From Hymenopus coronatus (lineage: Eukaryota > Arthropoda > Insecta > Mantodea > Hymenopodidae): DNA of 64,000 nucleotides. The notes under the pieces were generated by a model, which had not been told where the DNA came from, ran no database searches, and saw nothing but the letters and a program-made list of their open reading frames with translations. The first letter of the stretch is position 1. Every line of letters starts with the position of its first letter. Position numbers and translations under genes: made by a program. Positions 22,422-35,099 of this stretch are shown here, in pieces. The stretch spans positions 369,535,132 through 369,599,131 of the forward strand of contig CM060900.1 in assembly GCA_030762935.1 (NCBI GenBank), read 5' to 3'.

Positions 22422-23689
22422 GTAAACCCAGAACTTTATAGCACAAGGCTAAACAAATTGCCAAGGGTTGCAAATACTGACCTTCAAATAACAAAAGGCA
22501 CTTCTGAATGCCCTTGAAATATACCATTTGAAAGGTTTCTTATTTCCAGCGATATAAACGACTTTCCCATAAGATGTTTCAAAAATAAGCTTACAGTCTC
22601 TCAAACACTGTGTCAATTAGATTGAAGCTGGGATTCTTAGCATAGCTTAGCAGAATTGACTATATCAATAGCTGGCAATTTTGGGGTTGAAACCATTTAA
22701 AGGTCTTGGCAGCAAGAGGGCTAATTCCACTGTATCAATGACCTGCTAGGTTTGAGAAGTCTGGTAGTATGCACCAACCACAGGACCCCATTATTGTTGC
22801 AACCATGACAAATTTCATAAATGTTTTCTCATATAACCAATAGATAAAATGAAAGAATATCCAGCACATAATTGTCAATCCGAGTCTTCTAACCAAATAA
22901 AAAATAAATGTGAAAAATGAGTAAGGATAAGAAACCAGAAGTTTTCATGTTTAGCTTGAATAATTATATTACATATATAACATACAATTGGTTCATAGCC
23001 ATTTTTTAAGGTTTCAGAGAGTACTCTGTATTATGTTACAGCTTAAAAATGTTATTTCCAGAGGTAAAAGTGGTTTAAAAGTTTATAAGTGAACTGCAAT
23101 AGAATAATAATCTGCATTCAGCTGTAAACTTACTCTTGTTATTTTTATTGTTCCTCCTGTATATATGTACTAAAATCCCATATTATGTGACCAAATTGAA
23201 AATATTTGACAGAAGCTTGTCATGTAGGTGCTTTATTATTTATTATAAATGGGAATAATTGGAGCATACAACAGTAACAAAAGCACAAACTAGAATTATT
23301 TCTTTAGCTTCACATTTGCCAATGTTCAAAATATTGTGTTTGGCACTTTGGCTTAAGAATTTGAATACATTTAATGTTTGTGAAATAAGAATGCAGTAGA
23401 GCCAGCAATCTGGTTGCACAATATTAATTTGATAATGGCCTTATGACATTTTCTGATTTAAAATCTCTTGATCTTAGAATGTGAAGCAGTACATATTTAC
23501 AGATCATACTTCTGATTATTTTTTGTGTCAGAAAATTTAAAATTAAATTAGTACCAGACATAGACTAGAAGAATTTTACAGACTTGAAAAGCGAATTTGA
23601 ATATGTTTTATGTATAAGTTTATAGTTGGATGGCACTGGTGAAGTTTTCTTCTTTTTCTTCTTCTTATTCTGCACTTCAGGGATAAGGC
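22422..23689. other. AT-rich intron, nothing recognised
   Basis: No protein similarity, terminal repeats or tRNA-like boxes that I can support. Confidence 0.5.
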
Positions 23690-24570
23690 AATAATGCCTG
23701 TTCCATCTTCATAACCATGCTTTCATTGCCGTCTGTTCCTTGGATGTCCTACATCTCTCTTACATCTCAGCTGATAGGAATTTACTGAAGCTGGTATTCT
23801 TCCTTTCTCCATGTGGTATATATGGCTTCTCCAGTTTTCTTTATATTCTTCTATTTTATCATTTATATTGTAAATTTCTAGTTCTGCCTTTATTTCCTCA
23901 TTTCTCAAATTATCTCTCTTTGTACACCCTTTAAATACATGGAGGGGCCTCATTTCTGCTGGTGTATTTTACTTTTATCTCCTTCCCGCATGATCCATGA
24001 ATAACTACAAAACATCTGCACTGGAGCTGCCATTATCATATAAAACTTAATTTTTGTTTCTTTTGTTGTTTTATTCTGCAGTGTGCTGTTTATTGCTCCA
24101 CATATTGATTAAAATTTATTAACCTTTTTCTATATATATCTATCAACATCCCATCTTACATTACATCTTAAATATTCAAAGTGCGAGATGTGTTCTAATG
24201 TTTGATTTTCTATTACTATTTTAAAATGTATAGGAAACTTTCCATGATAAGCCATTACTTTTGTTTTTTTCCTTGATATTTTTAAATTATAAGCTATTCC
24301 TAGTTGGTATAGCTTATAAACTGAGTTTTGTAAGCCTTCTTCATTCTTTTGTAATTGCTACATTTTCAGCATACAGAAAACATTCAGACATTCACTTTCG
24401 TTGAGTGGTATCCCTGGATTAACCTCTCTCTTCCATTGTTTTATAATACATATATGTATATGTTAAAAAGTGTTGGCAATATACTGCGCCCTTGCCTGAC
24501 TCTCTGGTTTGTTTTCAATTCTTCATGTCTTAACATACCTGCATGTGTTATTATTTTTGTGCAGTGTACT
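23690..24570 (-). pseudogene. RTE/craniofacial-type LINE reverse transcriptase, 5'-truncated
   Basis: Minus-strand fragments match the C-terminal half of the LINE RT family widespread in arthropods. About 24540-24400 gives NQRVRQGRSILPTLFNIY and VNPGIPLNES. About 24340-24180 gives SVYKLYQLGIAYNLKISRKK, TKVMAYHGKFPIHFKIVIEN and LEHISHFEYLRC. About 23950-23725 gives TKRDNLRNEEIKAELEIYNI, EEYKENWRSHIYHMEKGRIP and RCKRDVGHPRNRRQ. The FADD catalytic box expected near 24370 is no longer readable. The 3' end (low coordinates) passes into an A/G-rich run at 23648-23672, perhaps its tail. The N-terminal RT and endonuclease are absent, as usual for truncated LINEs. Confidence 0.85.
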
Positions 24571-26017
24571 CTTCTCGTTATGATTAACTAAATAGTGCCA
24601 AAAATGCCTCCACTCATTGTAATTTGCAAAAAATCAATGTGTAGTTTACATCCTTAAAGAGTACTGGATTCTAATGCCTTCCATAGCTTTATACAATGAT
24701 ATCTGTCTGTTTGTAACCCATTTTGACAAGTGTCCTTGTGTTGATATTTCTGTACATTGCTCATGTATAATGTGCAAGCTGAGGTGGCATGATGTTGCAA
24801 AATTGCTGAAATTTGCAGTCATGTTATCAGCCAGAATTGCACATAGCACACCCATGGTGGTTGTGTGCAGTTTTAACAAATATTTTCCTGTACCATTCTA
24901 AGTCCATAACCTTGAAAATTTCTGCGTTGCAAAACGGGCATTTAGACTGCTGCTGGAGTTTTTAGAAAAAGCTTATGTGGCTACCCAGCACTGCATACAG
25001 CCTTCTATTTGAGTTGCAAAGTTTGTTTGTTCGCTTTTGAACGAATTCGTTAGAATTAACCTTTGTCTTTCGTTTGCTGTACCATCTGCAAGGGTTAAGG
25101 TTGTAGCTCAGGCTTTGTTTCATTGCAACTGCTGACATGTGAAGTCTTAAACCAGTAAAATATTAACTTCTTGAAGGAATATACACAGTGAAACATAATG
25201 GAAACTTGGGATTGAGTTGCCTAAAATTTCTAGGCTTCACTCACTACATTTAATGCAAGAAAATATTTTCTTATGCAGCTTACAAAACATATATTCTGGC
25301 AATAAATATAGTTAGTGAAACTCAGTCGTATTAGTGAACTCAATCCCAAATTTCTATTGTTAAAGCATGCTAGACAGACTATGAGTATCAAGAATATAAT
25401 GATTACAATGAATGTCTAGTTGTAGTTAGTTCTGTGACCTTACAACAGAGGACATCTTGAGTGCTAAATCTCTATAATGAATAAGTTTTTCAAAATTCTG
25501 AAAGCAATACATAAAAAATTTGCTCTTGCAAACTGCATTTAATATAACTGAAATTCATTAACTATCTAAATTACAATTTCTAATCATTGTTCCAGTATAA
25601 TCTAGAGAATTCCTAGAATTTCACACTATCCTTCGACCAGACATATTTTGTGATTATAGTTCATCAAGGATCTCTTCCTATTCTGAATGGGAAAGAACAA
25701 AGCCACAAATAAACATGTTATAACATTTCAGCCACGTAGATTGCTTTTATCAGTGTGTAAGCCATGACACAAACTGAATGCTGTAATCTCAAAATGAGAC
25801 CAGAAGCATTAGTCAAACTACTTATCTTAGCAAAATTATGCTTTAACAAATGGAAAAATTTGTTAGGTACCCAAATGTTCTAATTAATCCCCTAAAGGTT
25901 ATCATTTACTAATTATACTTCCATATTCTTAACTAGGATGGTTTGCACTGAAGGATATCAACATTTGCAGGCCCAATGTGCTCTAATGTGTTACTTGTAC
26001 TCAAGGATATCACTTAC
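24571..26017. other. Intron next to CAPS exon c
   Basis: AT-rich, no recognised element. Ends at the GTAAGTG donor of the CAPS exon (26011-26017 on the plus strand). Confidence 0.5.
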
Positions 26018-26193
26018 CACTTGCAGGCTCAATATAGTCTACTGTGTATCCATCCAGTTGCATCATTTCTGAAGGTTCAGACTTTTTTTCTTTGTAGCTG
26101 CACATGGCAAATGTGTACTGTGACACTTGAACCAAGACATAATAGCGTTTCTTCCATTTCTTCCACACTGCCTTACCAAACGCATATAGATAT
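26018..26193 (-). CDS. Cadps: CAPS/CADPS exon c: N-terminal half of PH domain
   Basis: 176-bp exon. On the minus strand it follows ATTTTAG and starts with A, completing the GG from the previous exon (Gly). It continues [20 protein letters not shown], then [38 protein letters not shown], and ends on G before GTAAGTG. This is the start of the CAPS PH domain: the basic KKWKKR strand for phosphoinositide binding, then QYTFAMC and the DGYTVDY strand. The phases (2 in, 1 out) agree exactly with the neighbouring exons at 38982-39088 and 3008-3196. No stops, canonical GT-AG, and the sequence is very close to other insect CAPS as I recall them. Firm assignment. Confidence 0.96.
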
Positions 26194-26385
26194 CTAAAAT
26201 ATAAACAATTAGTTTCATACTGAAATTATGCAGAATATTTTAAGTTGACGAAAATGCTAATGGGAATAAATGGTATATGAGATAACACTATGAATTTTTT
26301 TTTCATTTAAGAATACCTATACACCTTATACATAATTATGACATACATTTCTTCCATCAATATGCTTTTGTGTGCGATAATTTAG

Positions 26386-26389
<4 letters not shown>

Positions 26390-26431
<42 letters not shown>
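26390..26431. repeat. (CT)n microsatellite
   Basis: About 21 CT units, lying 28 bp outside the left end of the mariner element at 26459. Confidence 0.9.
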
Positions 26432-26434
<3 letters not shown>

Positions 26435-26458
26435 GTTTTGGGCCAACAGTTAATTGTA

Positions 26459-27611
26459 TGAGGGCCACTACAAGAGTTTCAAGAATGGATCCAATGAAAT
26501 ATTAAAAATTAGATCTGCTCATTGCATCTTTTCAAAATATTCTCCACTGCATTCTATACATCATCTCATCTGTTCAAACCAATGCTGCATGACTTTCTTC
26601 TTTGAAGTGAGAGCAAACATATTCTTTGTAAGCAGCTACTGCAGCTTTAGGCTACTCAAATCGTTCTGCCCCAATTTTTTATATATTAGGGGATATGGAC
26701 TGTAGGGAGGATGGGTAATTAACTTTCTTCTGACTATTGCAGAAATTGGGTTATTTCTTCTGCAGTGTGGGTAGAGTCATTGTCATGGTGCAACAAAATT
26801 CCATGCAGACCCGTCTTAAGACTCTTTTTTCTCAGTTCATTGAAAACCTGTGGCAGAAATTTTGTGATGTAACAGTCTTTTATCCCTCAAGTGGAACTGT
26901 CACAATTGGCCAGTTGTTGAGAAGAAAGACAAATCATCTTCTTGCCAATACTGCTACTTCGCTTCATTTTGGCTAAGGGATCTTTTCCTGGGAAGACTCA
27001 AAGTGATGACTGTCATTTAGTTTCCAGTTTTTCAATCATTTCCTGGCCCCATTGCACACATGCTTGTCTCTACTCATTTGTGAGCTGGTATGAGATCCTG
27101 CAACTGCAGAGCTTCCTGAGATCAAGCTTTTCTTGCTGGATTGTTTTCACTGCTGCGATATTTTGGTATCTGACCATATCTGTAATGATGATCTTCCGCA
27201 ACTTGTGCTCTGCTTTCACCACATTTTCATCCATTGTTGTTGTAGCTGGCTGTTCTCTTCAGTCTTCATCTTTGAGGGAATTCCTTCCTCTTCTAAAATT
27301 TCATGCGGCATACCATCAATAAACAATGAATTGCAAAGGGCAAAATCCCCAAATGCATGATACAGCCTTTCAAGGCAGTCTAGTCTCTCTCCCCTAAATC
27401 AACTTTATAGTCACAGAAAATCATAGCAAGGAAATGCTCTTGCTTGAGATCCATCCTAGCATATGGTGCAACAACATCTGCTATATATATATGCTGTGCT
27501 GAAGATGTACATTATTGGAATACACCTATTGTTATCTGAAGTTAGGAAAAGCTGCTTTGGTTTACCAGGACTCCTTTTTATTCATTATCAAAACATTTAG
27601 AGTGACCCTTG
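26459..27611 (-). mobile_element. Degenerate mariner element, full length
   Basis: Ends read TGAGGGCCACTACAAGAG (left) and, on the complement of the right, CAAGGGTCACTCTAAATG; both are bounded by TA (26457-26458 and 27612-27613). The minus strand carries transposase relics in order: ARMDLKQEHFLAMIFCDYK (about 27465), ATTTMDENVVKAEHKLRKII (about 27230), LDLRKLCSCRI (about 27110), QWGQEMIEKLE (about 27040), SSTSGIKDCYITKFLPQVFN (about 26890-26830), GLHGILLHHDNDSTHTAEE (about 26805, second catalytic Asp present), KKKVMQHWFEQMR and CIECSGEYFEKMQ (about 26600-26530). Stops and frame breaks throughout. 1153 bp is close to autonomous length. Confidence 0.85.
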
Positions 27612-30600
27612 TATTGTAAATAATGTCATATCTCAGTCAACTTATTCGTTCCTTTTTTGAGTTAGATGTTGCCATGCACATTTTGGATGGTTTATTAGAT
27701 AATTACAGTTAGAAGTTGAGAAACTTTCAGAGGGTATGAGAGAAACACAGTAATGATGTTTTTGAATGTTGCCACTATTCTGGAATGGACAAGAGACACA
27801 TATAAGAGAAAGTGTAACTCAGTTGAGAGATGGGAGTAATATATGTGAGATAACATTGAGCACAGTAGATATGTGAATACTGAAGTGAAGGCTGTATAAC
27901 ACTTTGTTGATTTTTGCATATCAAGAGTTTTAAATTTCCTTAATGTACCCTCCACATGTGATAATAAGCAGTGCGATTAAGTTGTAGGAACTGCTTGTAA
28001 GTCTTATAATAACATAAGAAACATGATAATGATAAGTGAGGTTTAAGGGCACTAAACTGCAGTGTCATCAGCACCCTTAAACATGATAAGGGGGTGAAAG
28101 GTGAAATAAAGAAGATGAATAAATAGATCAATGGAACACAGAATATGTACAAGCGATGAGAGAGAAAGTTGACAATGAGGACAAATGAGATGTGAGATTG
28201 GCAAAATGTATGAGACAATCTGTGATCCACAAGAGGGATGAAGAAGATGAAAGCATAGAAGGAAATATTAATGGATTTAAGGGAATATTATCAGGATGAA
28301 GGATTTGCAGAAGCTCAGCAAGTGGGTTAACCTTCTTGAGAATTTCCACGGACATGTCAAAAATGTCAAAAAATGAGAAGATAATAACATCATGGGGTTA
28401 AATAGTCTTAATGAAGAAGTATTTAGATGGAGACTTCAGAATCTTAACAGATGCAACAACAGAGGCAATAATACATGCATCAAGCTACTAAACAAGATGG
28501 GACTGTCATTTTTAAGCCAAAAACTTTCAGCCGTAAGTGGGAAATGAAGTATAAAGCAGAGATGCTGAGACATACTTATCCAGTAGGCACTGATTGCTGT
28601 TTTGAGTGTTTACCCAACAGAATTCACTCACACTTAAATTTCTTGAGCATGAGGAATATCCTTCATGAAGCTGACAGAGCATCACCAGCGGGAGCCCACT
28701 GCAGGCCATTGAGTGGTGTGTGCTGAGTGTGTAGCAAGTCAATAAATTTGATATCTCACTGTTCCTGCCATTAAAGGATTGCAAACAGAAAATGATTAAG
28801 TGCTGGCATGAAGAAGAGCATATTGATATGGCATCCAGTGATATTGCATACCCTGAGTCAAACAACAACCTCTTTGCAGAAGATTGGATGGCAGAAAGAC
28901 ACTTTTTGGTACTGGGGTCATCGCAGTCATCATGAAACCTAATGTAGCAAAGGAAACCCTGCTGGAATTATCATTTGCCAGTGTGTCATACATATGTGAA
29001 TTATTGTCATGAAGGTGACTGAGGACAGGTTATTTTTAGGAGTCTGAAACACAAATCCCAACTTTCAGAGGCATTGAAAAATGAGCGGCATATATTTGAA
29101 GATCTGACCATCCAACCTGCATTGCAACAAACAAATGTTTAGTACTTGGAGAGACAGTATCAGGTCACCCTCACTTGGAAAAATAGCAATAAGAGGCAAA
29201 AGACAGTGACTACATTGATACTGGAGATGTCATCAGACATCTACATGCATCCATTTAGCCAAAAAAAGAAGAAAAAAATTGGGATCAAAGTGCGCTAGAG
29301 GTCATGAGAGAGCCATACACTCTTTATCCTTGCCTATATTCCTGATAAGAAGAGACAGTGGAGAGTTATACTGCTGCAAGGACCATAAGGGTTGTTTCCC
29401 TTTATCTGGATTGATGACTGATTAGGCATCCTGGTGCTACCCATTGTTCTTGAGTTTAGATCTTATGTGATGATGCTGGCAAGTGGTGCTAAACCTCCAA
29501 GACAAGAGAAGGGCTGTCCTCTTAACAGTTCAGTAACACTTACAATTTATTTAATTCATTTATTTACTTATTTACATTATTTCATGACAATTCACTCAAC
29601 CATCAAAACACATTGGCTGCATTTAAAGAATTTCATTATTAGTGAAATGTGGTTAACCTATTATAGCTGTCCACAATACCTGATATCTTCTTCATAATAA
29701 AATGCCTGAGAAGCCCTGAAGAACTGACATAGTGTGTTGTAAAGACTGCAATAAACTTTGAAAGCCAAGAAGTACATAAAGGAATTATCTAACTTCACAG
29801 CCCACATTGTTATGTTATCAGGGGTAACCACAGATCTGGATAAGACCTGTGTGGTTAAGGAATAATCAAAGAACAAACTAGAGATGAGAAGCTTCCTTGG
29901 ACTGAACACTATTATTGCTAAGTCATCAGTGGCTTTCTGGCCTCTATAAATCATTCACACATCTCATTTAGAAGGTCAAAATAGTATTCCCATAATTGAA
30001 ATCAGAAGTATGCAATATACTGATTTTAGGTCTCCGACAATCAGGTCAGTTTCATCATGAACTGATATAAACAATATTGGAATTACAGGCATATTGCATT
30101 AGGTCAGCATGAGCTGCAGCATATCATCTCCTACTTCAGCAGGACAGTATTCAATGTGAAAGTCCACTGTGTTAACCAGCAAGATCTGCCAGCAAAAGCG
30201 AAGACCCTTATGTAATTCCAAAGGTATGTGTGACTAGACCCATTACACCTTCAAGCTAACCATCCACTCTGATTTGCCCTGTGAGTTTAACGTATTGAAG
30301 GAAGAGCACTTGGATCCAGTGGCTAAAGTGAACACAACTTTAAATCCGAACATTAGCAATGAAGAACTCACTTCAGTATGAATGTCTTCTACAGATTGCA
30401 ATTTCAAAATGAATCTGACAATTAGCCTAGAATTGAAACAGAAGGAAAATACACCAGCTATTCACATAAATTGTGCTGATTGTTAAACTGCAGTGTTGAG
30501 GAGGGAACAGTTGATATGAAGCTTTTACTGACATAACTGCAAATGTTGGCATACAACCTTCCATACAGCTGTTTGCAAGGTGAAAAATGTTCTGCTGGAT

Positions 30601-30889
30601 GTGGTGGTAAGATTGCTGTGGACTACAAACAAAACTTATTATCACATGCTCCCCAGCTGCTTTGGACAGCTGGTTGACTTTCACTTCAAAGCATCTTTTT
30701 GTTTTACTGCATTCAGAAACTACACCTAAAGTTCCCTCTAAAATTTCATTGCACAGTGATAACAGATATGAAAATTTAGCATACAAAAAGCCCTCAAGTC
30801 TTTGTTGGTAGCCATTTCCTTTCTTATCACTCTACTGATGAAATCAATTACTGCAAAACAACTGTACCAACCATTGAAACATTTTAAGC
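27612..30889. other. Long unassigned stretch
   Basis: Slightly less AT-rich than its surroundings around 28450-29450, with several medium-length open stretches on the plus strand (for example 28475-28726). None matches a family I know. It could be an old, highly decayed retroelement. I could not find tails, terminal repeats or tRNA-like boxes. Confidence 0.35.
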
Positions 30890-31376
30890 TTAACCTTTCA
30901 TTGGTGATATTTGCCTATATCTGAGTAGGTATCATTGAATTTGAGTTGTTCATGTTTGTAATTGACAAGCTCATTTTTAATCACTTGAGCGATGGCAACT
31001 TAAACCCTGCATGGCCGGTAATGGATACCCAATAAACAATTCAAAGCATTTAAATTGTTAAATGTAGGCAAATATGCTTCGTACATAAACATTCATATCT
31101 TTGATATTTATTAAGATATTTTAGTGAAACAAAAACTGGCTTAAAGCTCATCAAAGGTACTATACATCTATCATAGAAACAAAAGAGAGACTGTATTGAC
31201 AAAAGTTTAAATATCACTAATTTTTTCTTTGTAACAAAAGTCATTCTGTACGACGAGCGCTACTAATTTGTGAGTCAGGCTTGTGTTATGTGTGTACAAA
31301 TGTATATACGTATAGCTAGCTAAGCACAATGTTCTTGGCTTCAAGGGTTTATCATGTGTTTAATGTTACAATACAA

Positions 31377-31453
31377 GAGTGAGTGAGTGAGTGAGTGAGT
31401 GAGTGAGTGAGTGAGTGAGTGAGTGAGTGAGTGAGTGAGTGAGTGAGTGAGTG
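31377..31453. repeat. (GAGT)n microsatellite
   Basis: About 19 GAGT units in the 5' non-coding part of the split piggyBac element. Confidence 0.95.
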
Positions 31454-32049
31454 CGTGCATGCGGTGTTTGTGTTTTTTGAGGCATACCCAAACTGCAAAT
31501 AAATCAAACCTCTCCATCAGCATTTCTATTTACACCTTAGAATAAATACACAGCGGAGATTTATGGTAGAGTCATGTAGCTACGGGGTTCACAGTTTTTT
31601 GTTTTAGCTATAAGAAAAGCACATTCAAAAATGTTATATCTCAGTTCTAACCATAGCTTTGACTAGCAATGTAGCTAACAAATTAGCTCGTGTAGGCAGT
31701 GCACGGGCTTCGGAAATTACTTCAGATAATGTGGAGGACTTTTTGCTATATGACAAAGATTTTGATACTCATGGCAAGTTTTCATATTTTGAGGGGGGTG
31801 TCGAGAATATAGGTAGCAGTGAGGAAGAAGGTGACTCTCTTCCTTCAGGTGTTCGTGAAGAAGCAACATTGTGGAGTAGTCAAAATGACTCCAAAACAAT
31901 TTCTATTTCTACTTCTATTTCTTTATTATCTCCATTTGTAATAAATAATTTACAAGGATCATCAGATTGATTACAAAACTAAACATATAGTATAAATAAT
32001 AACATGAGTATATACACTACAGGGGGTACCATCATACAGCATAACTTAT

Positions 32050-35000
32050 TTAATTTAACATTTTATACTCCTCTATAGAGTAAAATACATTTTCTGAGAG
32101 ATACTTTTTAATTGCTTTAAGTTTACAGTTTTCTTCAGTTATCTGTTTTATTTGTTTAGGCAAATGATTGTACAAATCTTTGGTTTTACTTTCTATACTT
32201 TTGTTACTTAACGTTCCTCTTAGTCTGTTAATGAAATAATTTTGTTTCGTTCTTGTGTCATGTTCGTGTATGTGCATGTTTCTATTTTGATTGCTATGAT
32301 TTTTTATTGAGTATTTAATGCATTCATATATATACAGTGCCGGAAATGTTAATATATTTAGTTTTTTATAGGAATTTTTAGAAGTATCCGTCTTCTTTAG
32401 TTTACATATTATTCGAATGGCATGTTTCTGTAGTCTTAATATTCTTTGCATTGCTTTTTTTCTGTGCATTACCCCATAATACAACCCCGTAGCTCAAATG
32501 AGAATGTATGAAGGCATAGTATATTTGTATTAAGCTATCTCTATCCATTTGTTGCGCCGCTTGTTTTAAGATGTATAGTCCTGTATTTATTTTTTTTGCT
32601 ATTTTTTCAATATGTTTTTTCCAGTTTAATCTGTTATCTATTATTAATCCTAAGAAGTTTGTTTCTGTTACTTGTATTTGTTTATTGTCTAGGACTAATT
32701 GAATATTGGGTGGGATTTTCTTTTTTAAACTGATTTGCATCCATTCTGTTTTGTTTGTATTTATTACCATCCCTAGGTTTCCTAGCTCTTCCCTAATTTT
32801 TTCAAGTAGTATATTTGATTTATCTTGTACTTCAAGTTCTGTATTTCCCCTTACTATAATTGTAGTATCATCAGCATATCCAATGGCTATTTCACCTGCT
32901 TCTTTTATTATTTTGAATAAGCAATTTTTATATATATATATATAAGGAATAGATATGGCCCTAGTTTCGATCCTTGTGGAACACCGTGAGTCACTTTGTT
33001 AAAAGACGATTTGATTTTATTTAGGTTACCATTTGAATTGTATATAATTTCCACACATTGTTCTCTATTTTGTAGATAAGATTTTAGCCATTTTAGTGGT
33101 AGGCCCCGGATGCCATAATTTTCTATTTTAGCTATTAATTTATGTATATCTACACAGTCAAATGCTTTAGTAAGATCAAGAAAGATTGCGATTACATATT
33201 CTTTCCTATCTATTGCATTTATGAGGAAGTCATTTCCTTTACAGATAGCTTGTATTGTTGATTTCTTTTTTTGAAAACCAAATTGGTACTCTGATATTAT
33301 TTTATACTTACTGCAGAAGCTCTGTAGTTGAGTTAAAAACAAACCCTCTATTATTTTGGAAAATGTTGAACATAATGATATGGGTCTATAATTTTCCATT
33401 GCATGCTTTGAATTTTTTTTCTTGTATATTGGTCTTACTATTACTTTTTTTAGTGCATTGGGAAATGTACCTGTTATAAAAGATTGATTAATTATATGCG
33501 TCATTATCTCTGCCATTTCAGATTTACAATGCTTAACCATTTTATTTGTAAGTCCATCTAACCCAAAAGATTGTTTACACTTTAATGTGTTTATCTGTTT
33601 AATAACATCCTCATTTGTTATTTCTTGTAACACCATTGAGTTACATATACTGTTTTCAGTTGTTTGCTGGTTTTGACCTTGGCTGAGGCCTAAAGTTTTT
33701 ACAATATTGATGTAATAATCATTAAATTTTTCTGTTATGTTTATTGGGTTTTCTATTAACCTATTGTTTACTTCAATACATATGTTTTCTACCCATTTTT
33801 GTTTATTTTCTTTATGTGATGCTTTTATTATATTCCATGCTACTTTAATTTTATTTTCTGCATTTTGTATCAGTATTTTGTTGTGCTGCTTCTTTGCTTC
33901 AATTATTACTTTATTGAGCATTTGTTTGTAATTTTCTATATATGTGTATGATTTATCATCTAGTTTTGGATGTTTTAAGCTGTTTAGGAATTGCATGCGT
34001 TTTTTTGAGATGTTTATACCTTTGGTTGACCAGTTTTTACTTTTCTGCATTCCAGAATTTACTTTGCATATAGGTATTGCTGTGTTTAAGCATTTTTCTA
34101 AGATTTTAGAAAAACATTCAAATTTTATTTTTCATAGATTTCTTCCCATTGTGCTTCTTTGATGTAATATCGTAATGCTTCTAGTGTGTTTTTGTTTACT
34201 ATTCTTTTGACCTCTATTAGTTTATTAGTTTTGGGTCTTAAGTTACCTAATGTTTTCCTTACTATTTGTTGACCATAGTGGTCACTTATTCCATTTTTTA
34301 TTATTTTAATTTCATAACATTCCCTATTTAGGTTTGAGAACATGAGGTCCACGCATGTTGCTGAATACTTAGTTACTCTTGTTGGTTCTGTCTCTGCCAG
34401 TGCGACATTATTTCTTACTAGCATTTCTAATAATAGCCTTTTCTTTTTGTTTTCTACTAGAACATCTATATTGAAATCTCCTATTACTATTGTGTCTCTA
34501 TTTTCACTTATACTGTTGAGACATTCTTCTAATCTCTCGAGAAAAATTAATTTGTTTGCATTTGGAGGACTGTAAATACCTATTACTATGATGTTTTTAC
34601 TTTTTTGCTTTATTTCAATTGCTGCAATTTCGCTGCACATTTCTTCACATAATTTTTTGCAATCTATTTCTTTGTATTTGATTTCTTGTTTAACATAAAT
34701 TACCACCCTCCCACTTTTATGGTTATTTCTGCAGTAACTAGCCCCCAATGAGTAGTTTTCATAATTATTTACCTTTAATTCCTCTATTTTTAGACCATGC
34801 TCTGTAAATATTATAATATCGGGTTGCATATTTAGAATGTTTTGCTCGATAAGTGCTCTTTTATTGGCGATACTTTGAATGTTTTGATGATACAGACTAA
34901 ATTTATTTTTACCCTTACTTTTTGTTGCCAAATTAATTTTTTGACCTAACAGATTTTGTGTGGTGAAGTTTGTACAATCATTTGCCTTACCTTTAGTTGT

Positions 35001-35096
35001 ATTTTCTTCTAAGCTAGTTGTACTGGACAAGTTTTCTGTACCCCCCTTTGCAGTTAGTTTCCCTGATCTATGATCCAGTTGATCGTAGCTGTACAC
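32050..35096 (-). pseudogene. CR1-like ORF2: APE endonuclease, RT, C-terminal domain
   Basis: Endonuclease part (34125-35096, 323 codons open): FSLYHQNIQSIANKRALIE, IIIFTEHGLK, RDTIVIGDFNIDVLVE, and KNGISDHYGQQI hold the expected N, E, GDFN and SDH catalytic blocks. RT part (32908-34050, 380 codons open): VRPIYKKKNSKHAMENYRPI, FLDLTKAFDCVD (motif A), THGVPQGSKLGPYLF. A (TA)n run at 32930-32943 then shifts frame; beyond it AIGYADDTTIIV (about 32880) supplies the catalytic YADD. A one-base slip in an A7 run near 32455 separates NLGMVINTNKTEWMQI...LSYGVVLWGNA from MHRKKAMQRILRLQKHAIRI and the end EEYKMLN. Only a stretch of about 70 codons between endonuclease and RT lies in doubtful frame. Both shifts sit in simple-sequence runs and could be assembly slips. 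Confidence 0.88.
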
Positions 35097-35099
35097 CTG

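Noticed and set aside
28475..29400. Run of open stretches possibly from a retroelement gag or a host gene
   Set aside because: No motif, splice pattern or repeat end I can recognise; left as unassigned.
29860..29950. Plus-strand 'EMRSFLGLNTII' resembling the LRSFLGL block of gypsy RT
   Set aside because: No adjoining RT or RNase H blocks on either side; too short to support.
31341..31523. Minus-strand frame with repeated Leu-Thr-His-Ser
   Set aside because: Translation of the (GAGT)n microsatellite.
33255..34575. Plus-strand frames rich in Phe, Leu and Ser
   Set aside because: Antisense shadows of the CR1-like endonuclease and RT frames.
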